Below the pieces are notes generated by a model, which saw only the letters and a list, made by a program, of their open reading frames with translations, ran no database searches and was not told the origin of the DNA. From contig JAGMVK010000018.1 in assembly GCA_020747065.1 (NCBI GenBank), positions 868,001 to 932,000 on the forward strand: 64,000 bases of DNA, given 5' to 3'. This document shows, piece by piece, positions 36,698 to 48,031 of the stretch. Numbering within the stretch: position 1 is the first letter of the stretch; each line of letters opens with the position of its first letter. Source of the DNA: Cadophora sp. MPI-SDFR-AT-0126 (taxonomy: Eukaryota; Ascomycota; Leotiomycetes; Helotiales; Ploettnerulaceae). The translations under genes were made by a program, and so were the position numbers.

Positions 36698-37584
36698 GTT
36701 GAATTATCTACCTTTTGATTGACATGGTATTGAGGGCAACGTGTGTTGGTTATGATGGTCACCTCGTGTGGGCAGGTTTTAGGGATACATGGTTGCTCAA
36801 CATCGCGCGTCACAGGTCAGGGTGGACCCTTGCAGTCCATCCCGACTGGACCAAATTCAGGGCCAAGTCAAGCTGTTCTGGATTCACGACTCCTACAATT
36901 CACAGTTCAAATCTGTCTCCGTGCTTTCAAAACTAATTTACTGAAGCGATTTAGTTGACTGACTGCCGAAAACAAAGATGGTTTGGAATAAAAATCGCAG
37001 TATTGTGCTTTAAAACTAGTGGCTCCACTTCTTGGAATCTCGCTCAGTGCTAGTCAAACACGACGAGATATACCACATTTAAACACCCCAAATGAAACAA
37101 GGGGTTCATTGTGATCTAGTTAGGAGACCTTGAAAAGAAAAACTCATAGTCAAAACAAAGGATCTCAATTGCAAATTGGAGAATTTGCACTGCAAGTTTC
37201 TCAAATTCCGGGGGGCTTGCACTCTTGAGTTTTGTTTACATTCACAAATTCGGTTGCAATAAGCAACCCTTTCACTATTGAGGTAACCTTTTCAGTGACG
37301 AGATTCCTATGACACATGAACAGATCGTAATTGGGGTGAAAGAGACCTAGAAATCTTCGAGAGCTTAGTTTGCTATTAATCAGACACCACTGATGAGAGG
37401 TGCTATCTGGGAAAATCATCGTAAGTAGATTTCCCCAACTTGTTTTAACCAGATGCCAGACACAAATACAACTCTTCCGAAAGCCAAGTTTCCCAACGGG
37501 TATAATTCTCCAACCAAACCAGTATTAATGTCGCATCAATCCGCCGACCAAATTCACGGACGCCCTATCTAAGCATGGTATCAA
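36698..37584. other. Intergenic upstream of the PI4-kinase gene
   Basis: About 890 bp with no supported ORF. It should hold the PI4-kinase promoter and the 3' end of the next minus-strand gene. Confidence 0.55.
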
Positions 37585-39296
37585 TCAAAACGCAACGCCA
37601 ACACTATTTCGCCCTGGAATGTGGCCTGGCATCGGCTCCATTCTCCAGCTATCGTCATGTCCCATCGTTTTCTCTCCGAAAGTCCTTACTCTCGTAAGCT
37701 CAATGCTCTTTTCGTTCCGATCCGAGTCCATTGACAGCTCTCGGATCGTGACTTCCTGTTGCTTGCGGTGATCACTACCTGGGGTCGAGTTCGGTGACCA
37801 TGTGGTTGGGATTGTCGGCTCGTCTAGCTCACTCTCGAGTGTACTGACTGTGCTGAGGGAGCCGGTACGCGTGTGCTGTATGGTGGGTCTGAGATCGACA
37901 CATTGATAGAAGCCCTCTCGGCTTGTTACTGGTTTGGGCGTATTGGTCACCGAATCCAGTGAGATGTTTCGTGAGTGCTCCCCGGAAGCTGGGAATAGCC
38001 AGTTTGAGACGCGGGAGAAGGACTTCTTCTTTCTGAGAGGCGGGTGAGGTGCCTGAAGGACAAGGGGGAGTGGAGGTGGCGGAGGTAAGGCAAGATTTGG
38101 TCGTGATGAGACTGATGCTGGTGACGGGGTTGTGAATGTGGCTGAAGCTTCTGTAAAGGGTACCAGGCGGGATGGGATATGGACTGTTTTGGATGGGGCA
38201 GTCATGGGACGTTGACCGAGTGGAGAGGAGACACGTTCAGCGAATGATGGAGCTGCTGGTGGAGTGACCGGCGTAGGATTAAATGGTGCCAAAAGAGTTG
38301 GAGCTGGCATCGGTTCTGTAACAGCGAGTCAGAATGTACATATCGAGGGGATGAGAGATTAGTGATCTTTCCTACCTTGAGAGTCGGAATAAATGCTGTC
38401 TGGTCGGCTCGTAAGTCGACTGGTGGGCCGGCTGTTGAAGTAGATGCTCTTTCGCTCCTCGATGATTTCTTCGATATCCTTCAAGCGTTGTTCGAGTTCA
38501 TACCTCTCATGTAGAGCTGATTTTACTCGCTCATATGCAGGTGGTTCCGTTTTTGCCCGAAGACGTGCTGGAGGTGGCGATTGTGGAAGCTGAGTCTCCA
38601 ATGCAGACAGTAATTCCTGGGCACTTAGAGATCCTGGGCGACCCTTGAACTGTGCCGACCATTCTGACGATGTACCAGAACCCGATCGAACAGGCTTCCG
38701 AGGGATTCGAAAAGACATTGAACTTTCACTTCTTGAATGGACAAGAGCAGTAGGTGGGAGCGGCAACTCTTTCGAGTATCGAGGTGGAAATGAGAGATCA
38801 TCAATGGTACTGAAATGCGGCAGGATTGGAGAAAGTTGGTTTTCCGGCATATAAATACTCAGCTCTAAAGGTCGAAATCTCTCCTGTCCTGGAGCCCTTC
38901 TCGTGGTAGCATTCTCCAGATGCTGAAAGTTGGAAGGGTGTCCTATTCGCGGCCGGCGCGGTCCATTATAAGCGTTTAATTTTCTTCTCACAGAGAAGCT
39001 TCCACGACTAGATGCGCGGGATGCAAAGCTTCTCGTTCGAGTCGCCCATTCTCTTCCTCTGGTCGATGGCCGTTCTTGAGGTTCTGGAATTGGCGGAGGG
39101 ATCAAGCGTGGTTGATGGTGCTCGATTCTCATCGGCTTCTCAACAGCTGAGGAGGTTAGAACATAGCACTTCAGGAGGCCTCCAGATCTCACTCACCCCG
39201 TCTAGGCGCTTCTTCCCTCAAAGGCGAGCAACAGTTGACCGAAGCCGATAGCCAGCTACTATAGGCATCATCAAGATACCCCGTGAAAAGTTTCAT
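37585..39296 (-). CDS. Disordered Pro/Ser-rich protein with coiled coil, unknown function
   Basis: Three exons (39296-39197, 39146-38376, 38315-37585) with introns of 50 and 60 nt give 533 aa. The start is the ATG opening MKLFTGYLDDAYSSW; without exon 1 the frame has no good start. Seen: Pro- and Arg-rich stretches (RLIPPPIPEPQERP), many Ser/Arg clusters that could be phosphosites, one charged helical or coiled-coil segment near residues 250-277 (ERYELEQRLKDIEEIIEERK), poly-Pro (LPPPPPLPLVL) and a basic KKKSFSRVSNWLFP element. No catalytic domain or signal peptide. It looks like a Pezizomycotina-specific scaffold or signalling protein; I do not know its role. Joined phase at both introns supports the model. 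Confidence 0.8.
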
Positions 39297-41402
39297 GGCC
39301 ACGACTTCATTCCGAACATACACACCAGAAAGCGTCAAAAGAAGGGATGGAGAAAGGATGAAAAAGCCCCAGGAACAAACTTCTTCATTGGAGAAAAGCG
39401 GAGGGAAAGAATGGGGAACGGGAGGTACAAAAGGAAGCTGTCATTCGTTCACGCAATGTCATGAGAGGTCTGGAAGATGTGCGAGGGCCTGCACATCTTC
39501 GACGCGCGCACACCATGTGCAAAATAATCGTACCAATCGGTATCATGCTGGTGTCTCTTGACAGCGGGTATGCGATGCATCGAGAGGCCGATGAGTGAGG
39601 ATGGCGATGCTTGGCTTATCCTTAATCCTTCATCCGAAGCCATTGGTGCAACCTGATTCGATATCCGTGGCCGCTAGAAAGGAGGGCGCTTATGGTGTGG
39701 CCCGAACCAGCAGCACCAATGGCTGGATGCTTTTTATGGCCGCACCTGATATCACGTCTTGCCGCCCAATGATACTGCATACTATCGAATTTGAGCGCCG
39801 TACCTGAAGCGTAGTTCAAAAAGTTCGAGATGATCGCTTCTTTTGGCCTGATGTGGTTCGTGAGAGGACTTGGGTGGTGCAGTGTTCCAGAGCCTAGAAA
39901 ACGCTTCGCTTGGCCGAACTTAGCCCAACATGGCTCTCAGATCAAAATTGCCGAGGCTTCTGTTCAACCTCATCAAAGTTATAAGTAGCCATGGGAACGG
40001 ATCTGGATGAAAGAACCATATATCTTGAAACTTCCAGAGCTTGATAGATCAACTGCTGCCCACAGTGCGTTAGAGTCTAGATTAGTGCCTGTAGTTCCTC
40101 CCATGAGCTTGACTGGCCAATGTACGAGGGGCCTTCAGAAATGGAAATGAATAACAGTTCCCCGAGAACAAGCGACGGCGACATCACACGAAATACTGTA
40201 CTATCGACCATTACATTGGACGAGTATGAAGTCTTGAGAATACGGGTGTGGGGAACCAGATCCTCGGGTGAAGACTAGGCTTAAGTTGAGATAGGACAAA
40301 GCTTGTTCATCATGCCCCGTTCCTGGCTATCACGACAGTTGTCGGCTCAGACACGTCCTTCTATGCATAGTCACTCTCGCTTGATGGCCAAGAATGAACA
40401 AGATCCTGGATCACCTAGGGCGACGTCTTTACTAACCTTGAAACCATGGAATTTTCCCTCAGTCCTGCACCTAGAAGTTGGACGGCTTGATCTCCTCCAC
40501 CCAGCTCTGCAAGCGAGCTTTGAAAGGCTCACATTCCGAATTTGATTCCAACACGACCATGAGTACCGCCCGAGGAGATACCCAAGACAGACCAAGAGGA
40601 TATAGCTCAGCTGAAGAATCTATGAAGTGGAGGAATTTAGGACTAGGGGTCATGGGTGTAATTTTGTTCCTGCTACAGTTGTATTGAGGTGGCTGAAGAA
40701 GAGGAAGAGAATTGAAGCAATTGAGCGGCCGAAGGGAAGCGAATCTGATGGTTCTAGGTTGATGGTGGACTGATGAGGAGTATAGTCTTTGACTGAGGGT
40801 ATTTGGACCAATGATATGCGAAGATCATGAACTTATTCACAGCGACACCAGAATTTCGAGAAACAAACATAAAATAATCATGCAGTGTGTCGTCTTTTCT
40901 GAGTACATTTGGGACTAGTCTCGCTGTTATGAAGATATGCTCATGAAAGCTTTTGGGTTTCAATTGTGCATAGTTTGCCTTCCGCATTTCCCACAAGTCG
41001 ATTTCCTTGGAATCATGATTGATTATTTACATTCAAAGACTTAAATCGCTTAGTGATTGTTGGGCATCGGGACAGAGTCAACTGAACTGACTTAAATGAT
41101 AGCTCAGAGAAGATAAGAATGAAACACGTTTGAGTGGCTCAAGCACTGTAATACAGCGTTTCCATCATATTTTTTAGTCTCGATCCAAATTCACTGTCAT
41201 TTACAATCCACAACCCCCTGTCCAACTAGCGCAGACGCACGGATGGAGTTTTTGTGCATGTCGCCCAAACTTCGATTCTCGCGCTTCTGCTGGACCGCGA
41301 ATCGACAAGCACAAACGTAACCAGCAAACAGCAATGAGTATTTGATTCCGAGCACAAGAACCCTCTGAGAAACATTGCGCTGCAGATACTGCGATTGCCA
41401 CG
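39297..41402. other. Divergent intergenic region
   Basis: 2.1 kb between divergent genes. A 42-codon ATG frame (40559-40687) is listed separately; otherwise no supported gene is seen. It should contain the promoters of the 533-aa protein gene and the Rmn1-like gene. Confidence 0.5.
40559..40687 (+). CDS. Possible 42-aa tail-anchored microprotein
   Basis: A short ATG frame with a polar N-terminal half (DTQDRPRGYSSAEESMKW) and a C-terminal hydrophobic segment (LGVMGVILFLLQLY) ending exactly at the stop, the layout of a tail-anchored membrane peptide. No conservation can be judged here. Chance is a serious alternative. Confidence 0.2.
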   Translation: MSTARGDTQDRPRGYSSAEESMKWRNLGLGVMGVILFLLQLY

Positions 41403-43790
41403 ATGTTATTCTCTGAAGAAGATGCGCCGCTTCTCAAGAAGTGGATCATAAAGCGGCTGGAAAACACGTTTGTATTTCCAAAATCTGTATATAAATATAC
41501 TTCTTGCTGACAAAATTTATTCGCAGATCAGATGCCGATGCCGATGTTCTTGCTGATTACGTCCTTGCACTCTTGCGGCATGATGGCGACATACAAGCGG
41601 TTCGACAGCTCTGCGAGGCTGAGATCCCCGACTTTCTGAAGGAGGATTCAACAATCTTTGTACAAGACGTTTTCGATGCGATTCAATACAAATCATACCT
41701 CCCTGGAGCCCCTCCAGTGCGCAGACCCTCCCTACCATTCGCGCCACCAAGCGGTCCATCTGCGCATTCGTATGGAAATCTCGGAATGAGTGTTCCAACA
41801 GGCCCTCAGAATGGCTCGAGAAAGCGGTCGTACAACGATAGAGGTGATGGGGATGCACAAGACAGGGGGAACATGATGGGAGACCCGAATGCCAGAGCCT
41901 TCAAGCAACCAAGACGCGGAGGAACTGCAATTGGCAGAGGCGGTTTCGACCCCTTCCACCGAGGAGGCGGCCGAGGAGGGGGATTTTCAGGTGGACATCC
42001 ACCACCGATGAACCCTCAAGGCCAGCCTCCACAAGGATTTCCCACGGCACCTGGTATGCCCAGCCCCCCACCAGGAATGCCCCCTATGGACCCGAACAAT
42101 CCTATGGCAGTAATTCTGGCTATGCAAGCCATGGGCTTCCCGATCCCTGGCATGCCCACTTTCCCTGGGTCTACCTCGCCTCCCCCGCAACAGAAACAGC
42201 GATGTCGAGATTATGATCAGAAGGGTTTCTGTGCCAGAGGCAATACTTGCCAGTACGAACATGGGGAGCATTCGATATGGGTTCCACCTTCGAGTAGAGC
42301 CGATGAATACGACCCGATGAACTCGAATATCATGGCGGGTGTTGAGAATACGGGCCCCGTTGCGACCAATTTCAATCAATTTCGAGGTGGGGATAGAGGC
42401 AGAGGCCGGGGCGGATTCAGAGGTGACAGACACCAGCCAGGCAATCGAGGAGGACGGAACGGGCGATCAGAATTCTCCTCTGATCGACCAAATTACGACA
42501 AGAGTAACACTACAATCGTGGTGGAAAACATTCCAGAGGAGAGATTTTCCGAGGAAGAGGTTCGAAGCTTCTTCTCCGAATTTGGCAACATCCTTGATGT
42601 ATCGATGCGGCCGTATAAGAGATTAGCGATCGTCAAATATGACGACTGGAATAGTGCCAATACGGCATACAAATCCCCAGCTGTTATCTTCGACAATAGA
42701 TTCGTCAAAGTCTATTGGTACACCAGTGATGAGTCGCTGCCAAAGCCACCTCCAGCTTTCAATTCCAATGGACCTAAGAAGGATAGCATTGACCCAAATG
42801 CGCCGGTCCCCGCTAGAGCAACCTCAGAACCTCAGATTGACATCGAAGAGTTCACTCGAAAGCAGCAGGAGGCTCAAAAGGTGCATGAGGAGAAGATGAA
42901 GAAGAAACAAGAAATGGAAGCAGCCAAGAAGGAACTAGAAAAGCGTCAGGAGGAGCTGATGAAGAACCAGGCGGAGGAGAAGCGAAAGCTTATGGAGAGA
43001 ATAGCTGCCAAAAGTGGTATATCCGGATCGACCAACGGATCCGCAAATGGTTCGCCTGCGCCAGAGAGCAAGCCCACGTCTCAAACGGAAGCTTTGAAGG
43101 CACAGTTAGCTGCACTAGAGGCTGAGGCACAGTCTCTTGGCATCGATACTTCAGTCTCGGATAGTAATTCGTGGGGCGGTCGTGGGCGAGGTCGAGGACG
43201 TGGTGGCTACAGAGGGAGAGGAGAATACGCACCGCGGGGCTACCGTGGAGGATATAGAGGGCGGGGTACGCCAACCAATTTTACAGCAGCGGGTCGTTCG
43301 TTCAACCTCGACAATCGTCCTAAGACGGTTAGCTTGACTGGCGTGGACTTCACAGATAGTGCAAAAGACGAGACTCTCCGGGAGTATCTGATGGTGAGTA
43401 TGATGACTTTAGAACATGGGAAGTATTGCTAACATGTCACAGCACATCGGCGAGTTCACAAGTCTGGAAGTCACGCCAAATCGTGCCCACATTGCCTTCA
43501 AGGACCGCAAAACTGCCGAGAACTTCTTGGCGAGCGTTTCCAGAGATGGCGGCGAGATACCCTCGGCAGGCAAAGTTGAGCTTGCTTGGGTCAAGACTCC
43601 TCTGCCACCAGTCACGATACCTGCAGCGAAGCCTGTTCAGTTTAAGAATGACGAGGACACGAACATGGACGAAGGTGATGCGATGGCGACGGGCAGTCCA
43701 GCACAGGGTGCTGCTACAGCTGAAGGCAATCATGAGCAACAGGAGAACTTGGATTACGACGTTGCTGATGACGATTGGGGCGTCCAGTGA
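41403..43790 (+). CDS. rmn1: Rmn1/RBM26-like RNA-binding protein (PWI-like, CCCH, two RRMs)
   Basis: Nuclear RNA-binding protein related to S. pombe Rmn1 and animal RBM26/27, associated in that family with nuclear RNA surveillance and poly(A) RNA. Three exons (41403-41467, 41527-43393, 43443-43790) with 59- and 49-nt introns give 759 aa. Domains in order: PWI-like helical N-terminus (1 to about 75; FSEEDAPLLKKWIIKRLENT with DADVLADYVLALLRHD); Gly/Pro-rich linker; CCCH zinc finger near 247-272 (C-x8-C-x5-C-x3-H); RG-rich patch; RRM1 about 345-420 (NTTIVVENIPEERFSEEE); a long Glu/Lys coiled coil about 460-530; RGG region about 567-603; and RRM2 about 620-690, split by intron 2. The first ATG supplies the conserved N-terminus across intron 1. 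Domain order matches the family exactly. Confidence 0.94.
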
Positions 43791-44321
43791 GCATTTGGTC
43801 TGGATAAAGATTCTAGAGTTGCCCATTTGTGCACAGAAGGGGCATTTATGATACGATTTGGAGAATTGTACATGATAATGTATCATAGATTTGTGATGAT
43901 ATAGAAAAGCAAAAGACTTGATGAGCGAGCATTTGGTATGTTTGAACATGAGCAGTGGGTATTTCCCTGCTGTGTAATACTAAGTTCGTTCTTTCTTATA
44001 AAACCTATCGAAAATGGCAAAGGTTCGCATATCAAAAAGTTTTGAAGATGTTAACTACTTGGCCCAGAGGTGTTGAAGCCTAGGTATGTAAATGGCTTCT
44101 CTACAAACATGAATACTCATTATAGATAGATATCTTTGGAGCTAATCAAGCCGAATAGCAGCTCCTTGGCCTCTGGAAACCTAACAGACGATGATTGGCT
44201 CCACTGAAAATTGAGACATGAAAGACACTAGGGGTTGTACTCTCTTCGTTTCGTTCGGTGATTTTGTGCATCCGGCATATTTACTGCTCGTGCTCCCACA
44301 TTTCCTTTCAGATCACGACAG
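43791..44321. other. Intergenic
   Basis: About 530 bp, A/T-rich in the first half; probable 3' UTR of the Rmn1-like gene. No gene seen. Confidence 0.5.
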
Positions 44322-44947
44322 ATGCGTCGTCTCCAGAACGCCCAAATTCCAAGAGCTCCAGTATCATTCGAGATGGGTTGGAAGCCACAGACCATTTTAC
44401 CAAATCACAAATCCATGATGCCACCTCAATGCTCTCAAATAAATCGAAATGCAACATCAATGTTACGTCAAAGACATCAGCCCCTTCTAAGAGCCTGCGA
44501 CTTATGCTACAAGCGCAGCATCAGTTGTGCGCCAAATCTACAAGATGGACACTGCCAGAATTGTGTGGCTTAGAGTCCGCATTGTACCTACAATCGACCA
44601 AGGACTACAAATCGTGGTGTGCTGGACTGCGGCTTGGACTTAATGAATAAAGTCCTAGACGCGGGTGTTCGTTCACCTTTGGATTTCTGCCTGTGGGAAC
44701 ATGTATTCGCGGATGGCAAGAAAACGATACAATTCCTGATAGAAGTCTACTTCTAGGTGGTGTATCCAATGCGAGGGAGCGTTTCCAAGTTGGTACGCAG
44801 CCATTGACCTTTTACTACACGGGCATTAACAACTTTCTTGAAGCTTGGGCTACTGAAGTAGCAGCACGATGGGCTAGGCATGGACGAGTCTGGATGAAGA
44901 TGCAAAACCAGGAGGAAGGACGGTTAATAATTGACGGGATTTGGTAA
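44322..44947 (+). pseudogene. Decayed Zn2Cys6 transcription-factor gene
   Basis: From the ATG at 44322 the frame encodes RACDLCYKRSISC followed by HCQNCVA, a TAG (44571-44573), then SPHCTYNRPR. Counting the TAG as one residue, the cysteines form C-x2-C-x6-C-x8-C-x2-C-x6-C, a complete Zn2Cys6 cluster with a stop inside its last loop. The frame then stays open for 60 more codons (LDFCLWEHVFADGKK) to a second TAG at 44754. In the neighbouring frame, protein-like sequence continues (GVSNARERFQVGTQPLTFYY, WATEVAARWARHGRVW) to 44947, implying a frameshift. The C-terminal regulatory domain of normal Zn2Cys6 proteins is missing. An intron cannot remove the first TAG: no suitable GT-AG pair exists around it. 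It lies just upstream of an intact BED + Zn2Cys6 gene. The original N-terminus is uncertain, since another Ser-rich frame (44258-44650) overlaps. Confidence 0.65.
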
Positions 44948-45742
44948 TTTTTGTCTTATGACTGCGTGAATTACGGGTAAGTAGAATGATCACTGCCAAT
45001 GTATTTAAGGAAAAGTAACTCCTTTCGCGCTTTTCTTCTGGAGATTGGCGACAAGTCGTTCCGTCCCCATTCACGACCTCACCATCATCCCACTGGCCAC
45101 ACAGGACTTCCACTTCATAAAATCCCCTCTTGAACCTCTCCTGATCCTCTACACTGTCTTGTGCTACCGAATCAGTAATTCTCGCGCCAAATCCCCTCCT
45201 CAAACTCTCCTTTACTCTTCAAAAAGTATCCTCGGCATCCAGCTCGCTCAGCAAAGTCTCAACATCGGATTCCCACTCTTCATAATGATACATCTATGTC
45301 TTCTTCGCGAGAGATGCTCCTATAACGCATCATCCGTAGATTTGTGACAGTAAAGAAAGCTGAAGAGATAACGAAGGCGGAACTTGGTAGCATTGGCTTA
45401 AGCGGCGGGCTTGACGACTACAACAATGACTAAGCTACAATGTGCCTGCTGTAGTGAGCTAATGCTTGAGAGGCTTACTCTTTGGCGCAGTTGTCGAGAT
45501 ATATTGCTGAGCCCAGGCAATTGACATTCACGTTGCCACGTCCTCGGACAGTGGATTAATTTGAGGTTGTCAATCGGGTAAACTCCTGCATCCACTCGGC
45601 ATATCTCGGACTAAAGTAAATCCTTCCGAGGTGCAGCGCAGAAGTATTTCAACCTGAAGATCCAATTTCGAAGCGGTGTACTTGCGGTCTGCATTTCAAC
45701 CAGGCAGAATTCATCAACCTCAACCCCGCGACAACTCTCACG
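44948..45742. other. Intergenic upstream of the BED/Zn2Cys6 gene
   Basis: About 800 bp without a supported gene; presumed promoter of the downstream regulator. Confidence 0.5.
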
Positions 45743-48031
45743 ATGGGCCGTAAACCAAACGCCCTAATCTTGCAGCACTTTGAGCGCGGCGCGAAGCTCA
45801 ATGACAGCAGCAATCGGTACGAGCATACTTGCAAAGCATGCGGTGAGAAGTTTCCCAAAGGACGAATCGATAGTCTCTCGAACCATCTCACGAAGAAATG
45901 TCCAGCCCTTTCTATGCAAGACCGGCAGAAGGCCGCCCTCGAGCTCAACAATCTACCTCACTTGCCAGAAAGTACGCGTGGTGAGCCGCTCATGAATGGC
46001 AAACAAATGGAGTTGCCGATCGGCCATCAGAGTCAAGAAAATTGGTCCGCTCTATCGGTTTTGGCTGAGGTCTCAAGACAAATCGACTCGAAGGAGAAGC
46101 ACGATGACCGCTCAGTCCATAATCAGAGTGCTACTGGTGGCAGATCTTCAGAACCTCCTCGTAGTACCAGACTTGAACTCCAAGAACATTATACCCCAGA
46201 GAACCCGCCTGTCAGCTATGAGCAACGGGTCCAGCGAGATAAGAAGCGTAAGTTGCTGCTTTTCGAGTTGGAGACCCGAAACTGACTCGCAATAGCATTC
46301 AGTCAAAAACCGCGTCGGGAAAGCGAAAGCTCAACGAATAATGCCAACTTCACATCCAATATGATCGACTCTCGATCCGCGTCTCCGAACTTGGCAATGG
46401 CAACAACTGCGACAAATATGGCTGCGGCGGCAGCTCGATTTGTTCCATCGATGGTTGACCCTCAGCTGCTTGCAGACGATGCGAATGGGCAAGTCAGCTT
46501 GCCGCCGAAGACAATTGAACAAGCTCTTACTGAGGCCAATGTGTCATTTGCTGAGAACATATTCAATGGTGGTCAAGATCAGCCACTGCAGTGGCCCATG
46601 CTTGATGGATCGGGGGTCAACCACTTCCAAGAAGGCGGTCATCTCGAACATGGCATGGAACAGTCTGAGCCGCAACGATCCATCATATTTACACCTATTG
46701 CTGCATCCGTTGCAATGCACCCGGGTTCGCAACCGGCCATGACGACACAATTCAGCGCTGAGTTTGGCAATGGTCAAAAGGCGCCCAAGCAGAAAGGCCG
46801 AGTCAAATTTTCAGGTGTACGTCGCAAGGAAGTGTCCAAAGTTCGGTCCATAGGAGCTTGTCTACGGTGCAGAATGCTCAAGAAACCATGCTCAGACGGA
46901 ACGCCTTGCACAACCTGCAAGAGCGTGGAGAGTGCGCGGCTGTGGAAGCAACCTTGTGTCCGTACCCGCCTAGCAGACGAGCTAGAAATGTACTCGGCTG
47001 GCCTTCATGTTGTACTAGCACATCAGCAGCTCACAAATGCCAAGACACAAATCACCTTCCAACCCTCAGCACATCAGATTGAAGCCTCTCATTACCCAGA
47101 ATCAAGCGTGTTCGCCACTTTCAACGCTCTCGAAGGACACCAAACGCCTGCGCAAGGAAGCGTCGACCCTAATCTGAATAGCGACTTTAACCTACATGAT
47201 CTTCATATTCTCGATCACGAGAATGACGATCTTCCCATGAAGCTCGAAGCCTACATGAAGCGAATCGCCAATGTTTTCATCGAGCGCGAGGCTTCTCACT
47301 TTATGAATGTGACCCTAAACACAGCCCAGAGGTTGGCAGTCGATGATCCACTTCTGGGACAAGCCTTGGAATTGTGGTCGGTCGTCCAAATGCTGGTTGA
47401 TCACAATCCCAGATGGACCATCTCCGAGCGGGTGAACATCGACGCGCAAGCTGGGCAGGGTCCAACCGTTAACGTTCCTAGCTACGATCTACTTGTGTCT
47501 CAACTAAATGCTGCAGCCGAGAAGAAAGCCTCAACGCTCTGCAAAGAAGTATTGAGTGTTCTGGAACGCCGTCTACTGGCCCGATCGGCTTCTTCGAAGT
47601 TCGATACTTTCCTCATCGCCCTCATCGTATTGAATTGCGTCGAGAAGTCAACTTGGCTGTTCAAGTCCTGGGAGCAAGATCATTTCAAAGCCCGCTGGCC
47701 TCTAGACAAGATCCCTAATTTCTATGCCACACAGGGAGAGAAGCTCACTAATTTGTTACAAATGCTGTTGCACATGCGCCAAATTATACCCAAGACATAC
47801 GTCAATCCCGAGGGTATCATTGCCACGGACGTTGATCCGACTACTAAGGAGTATTTCAATGAGTTGCAGTTGAACTGTGAGTTTGCATTCCGGTTTGTTT
47901 TTCCATCAATTTCTAATGGGTCTCCAGATGTCGATGTTCTCAACAAGCAAGCAAATCATACCTTCCACACTTCCAATACCCACTGTTATGAGCTCCGCTT
48001 CTGTTCGCAGCTTCTTCTCCCGACCAAGTAA
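45743..48031 (+). CDS. Transcription factor with N-terminal BED-like finger and central Zn2Cys6 cluster
   Basis: Probable nuclear DNA-binding regulator; target genes unknown. Three exons (45743-46247, 46296-47876, 47928-48031) give 729 aa. Residues about 27-60 form a BED/C2H2-like zinc finger (HTCKACGEKFPKGR, then SLSNHLTKKC). A Ser/Ala/Gln-rich linker follows. A second cluster near 356-390, CLRCRMLKKPC, TPCTTC and KQPC, has spacing C-x2-C-x6-C-x5-C-x2-C-x12-C, longer than usual in the last loop. The C-terminal 300 residues are helical (AYMKRIANVFIEREASHFMN, LEVLERRLL-like segments) and would be the regulatory domain. Intron 1 is 48 nt. Intron 2 is 51 nt with GTGAGT, TTCTAAT and CTCCAG but stop-free and 3n, so the unspliced frame is also open. 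The start at 45743 gives a tight N-terminus (MGRKPNALILQHFE) typical of this group. Confidence 0.9.
47877..47927 (+). other. Stop-free 51-nt intron in the BED/Zn2Cys6 gene
   Basis: Consensus donor GTGAGT, branch TTCTAAT and acceptor CTCCAG, but length 3n with no in-frame stop. Retention would add 17 residues and change one junction codon. Confidence 0.65.
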
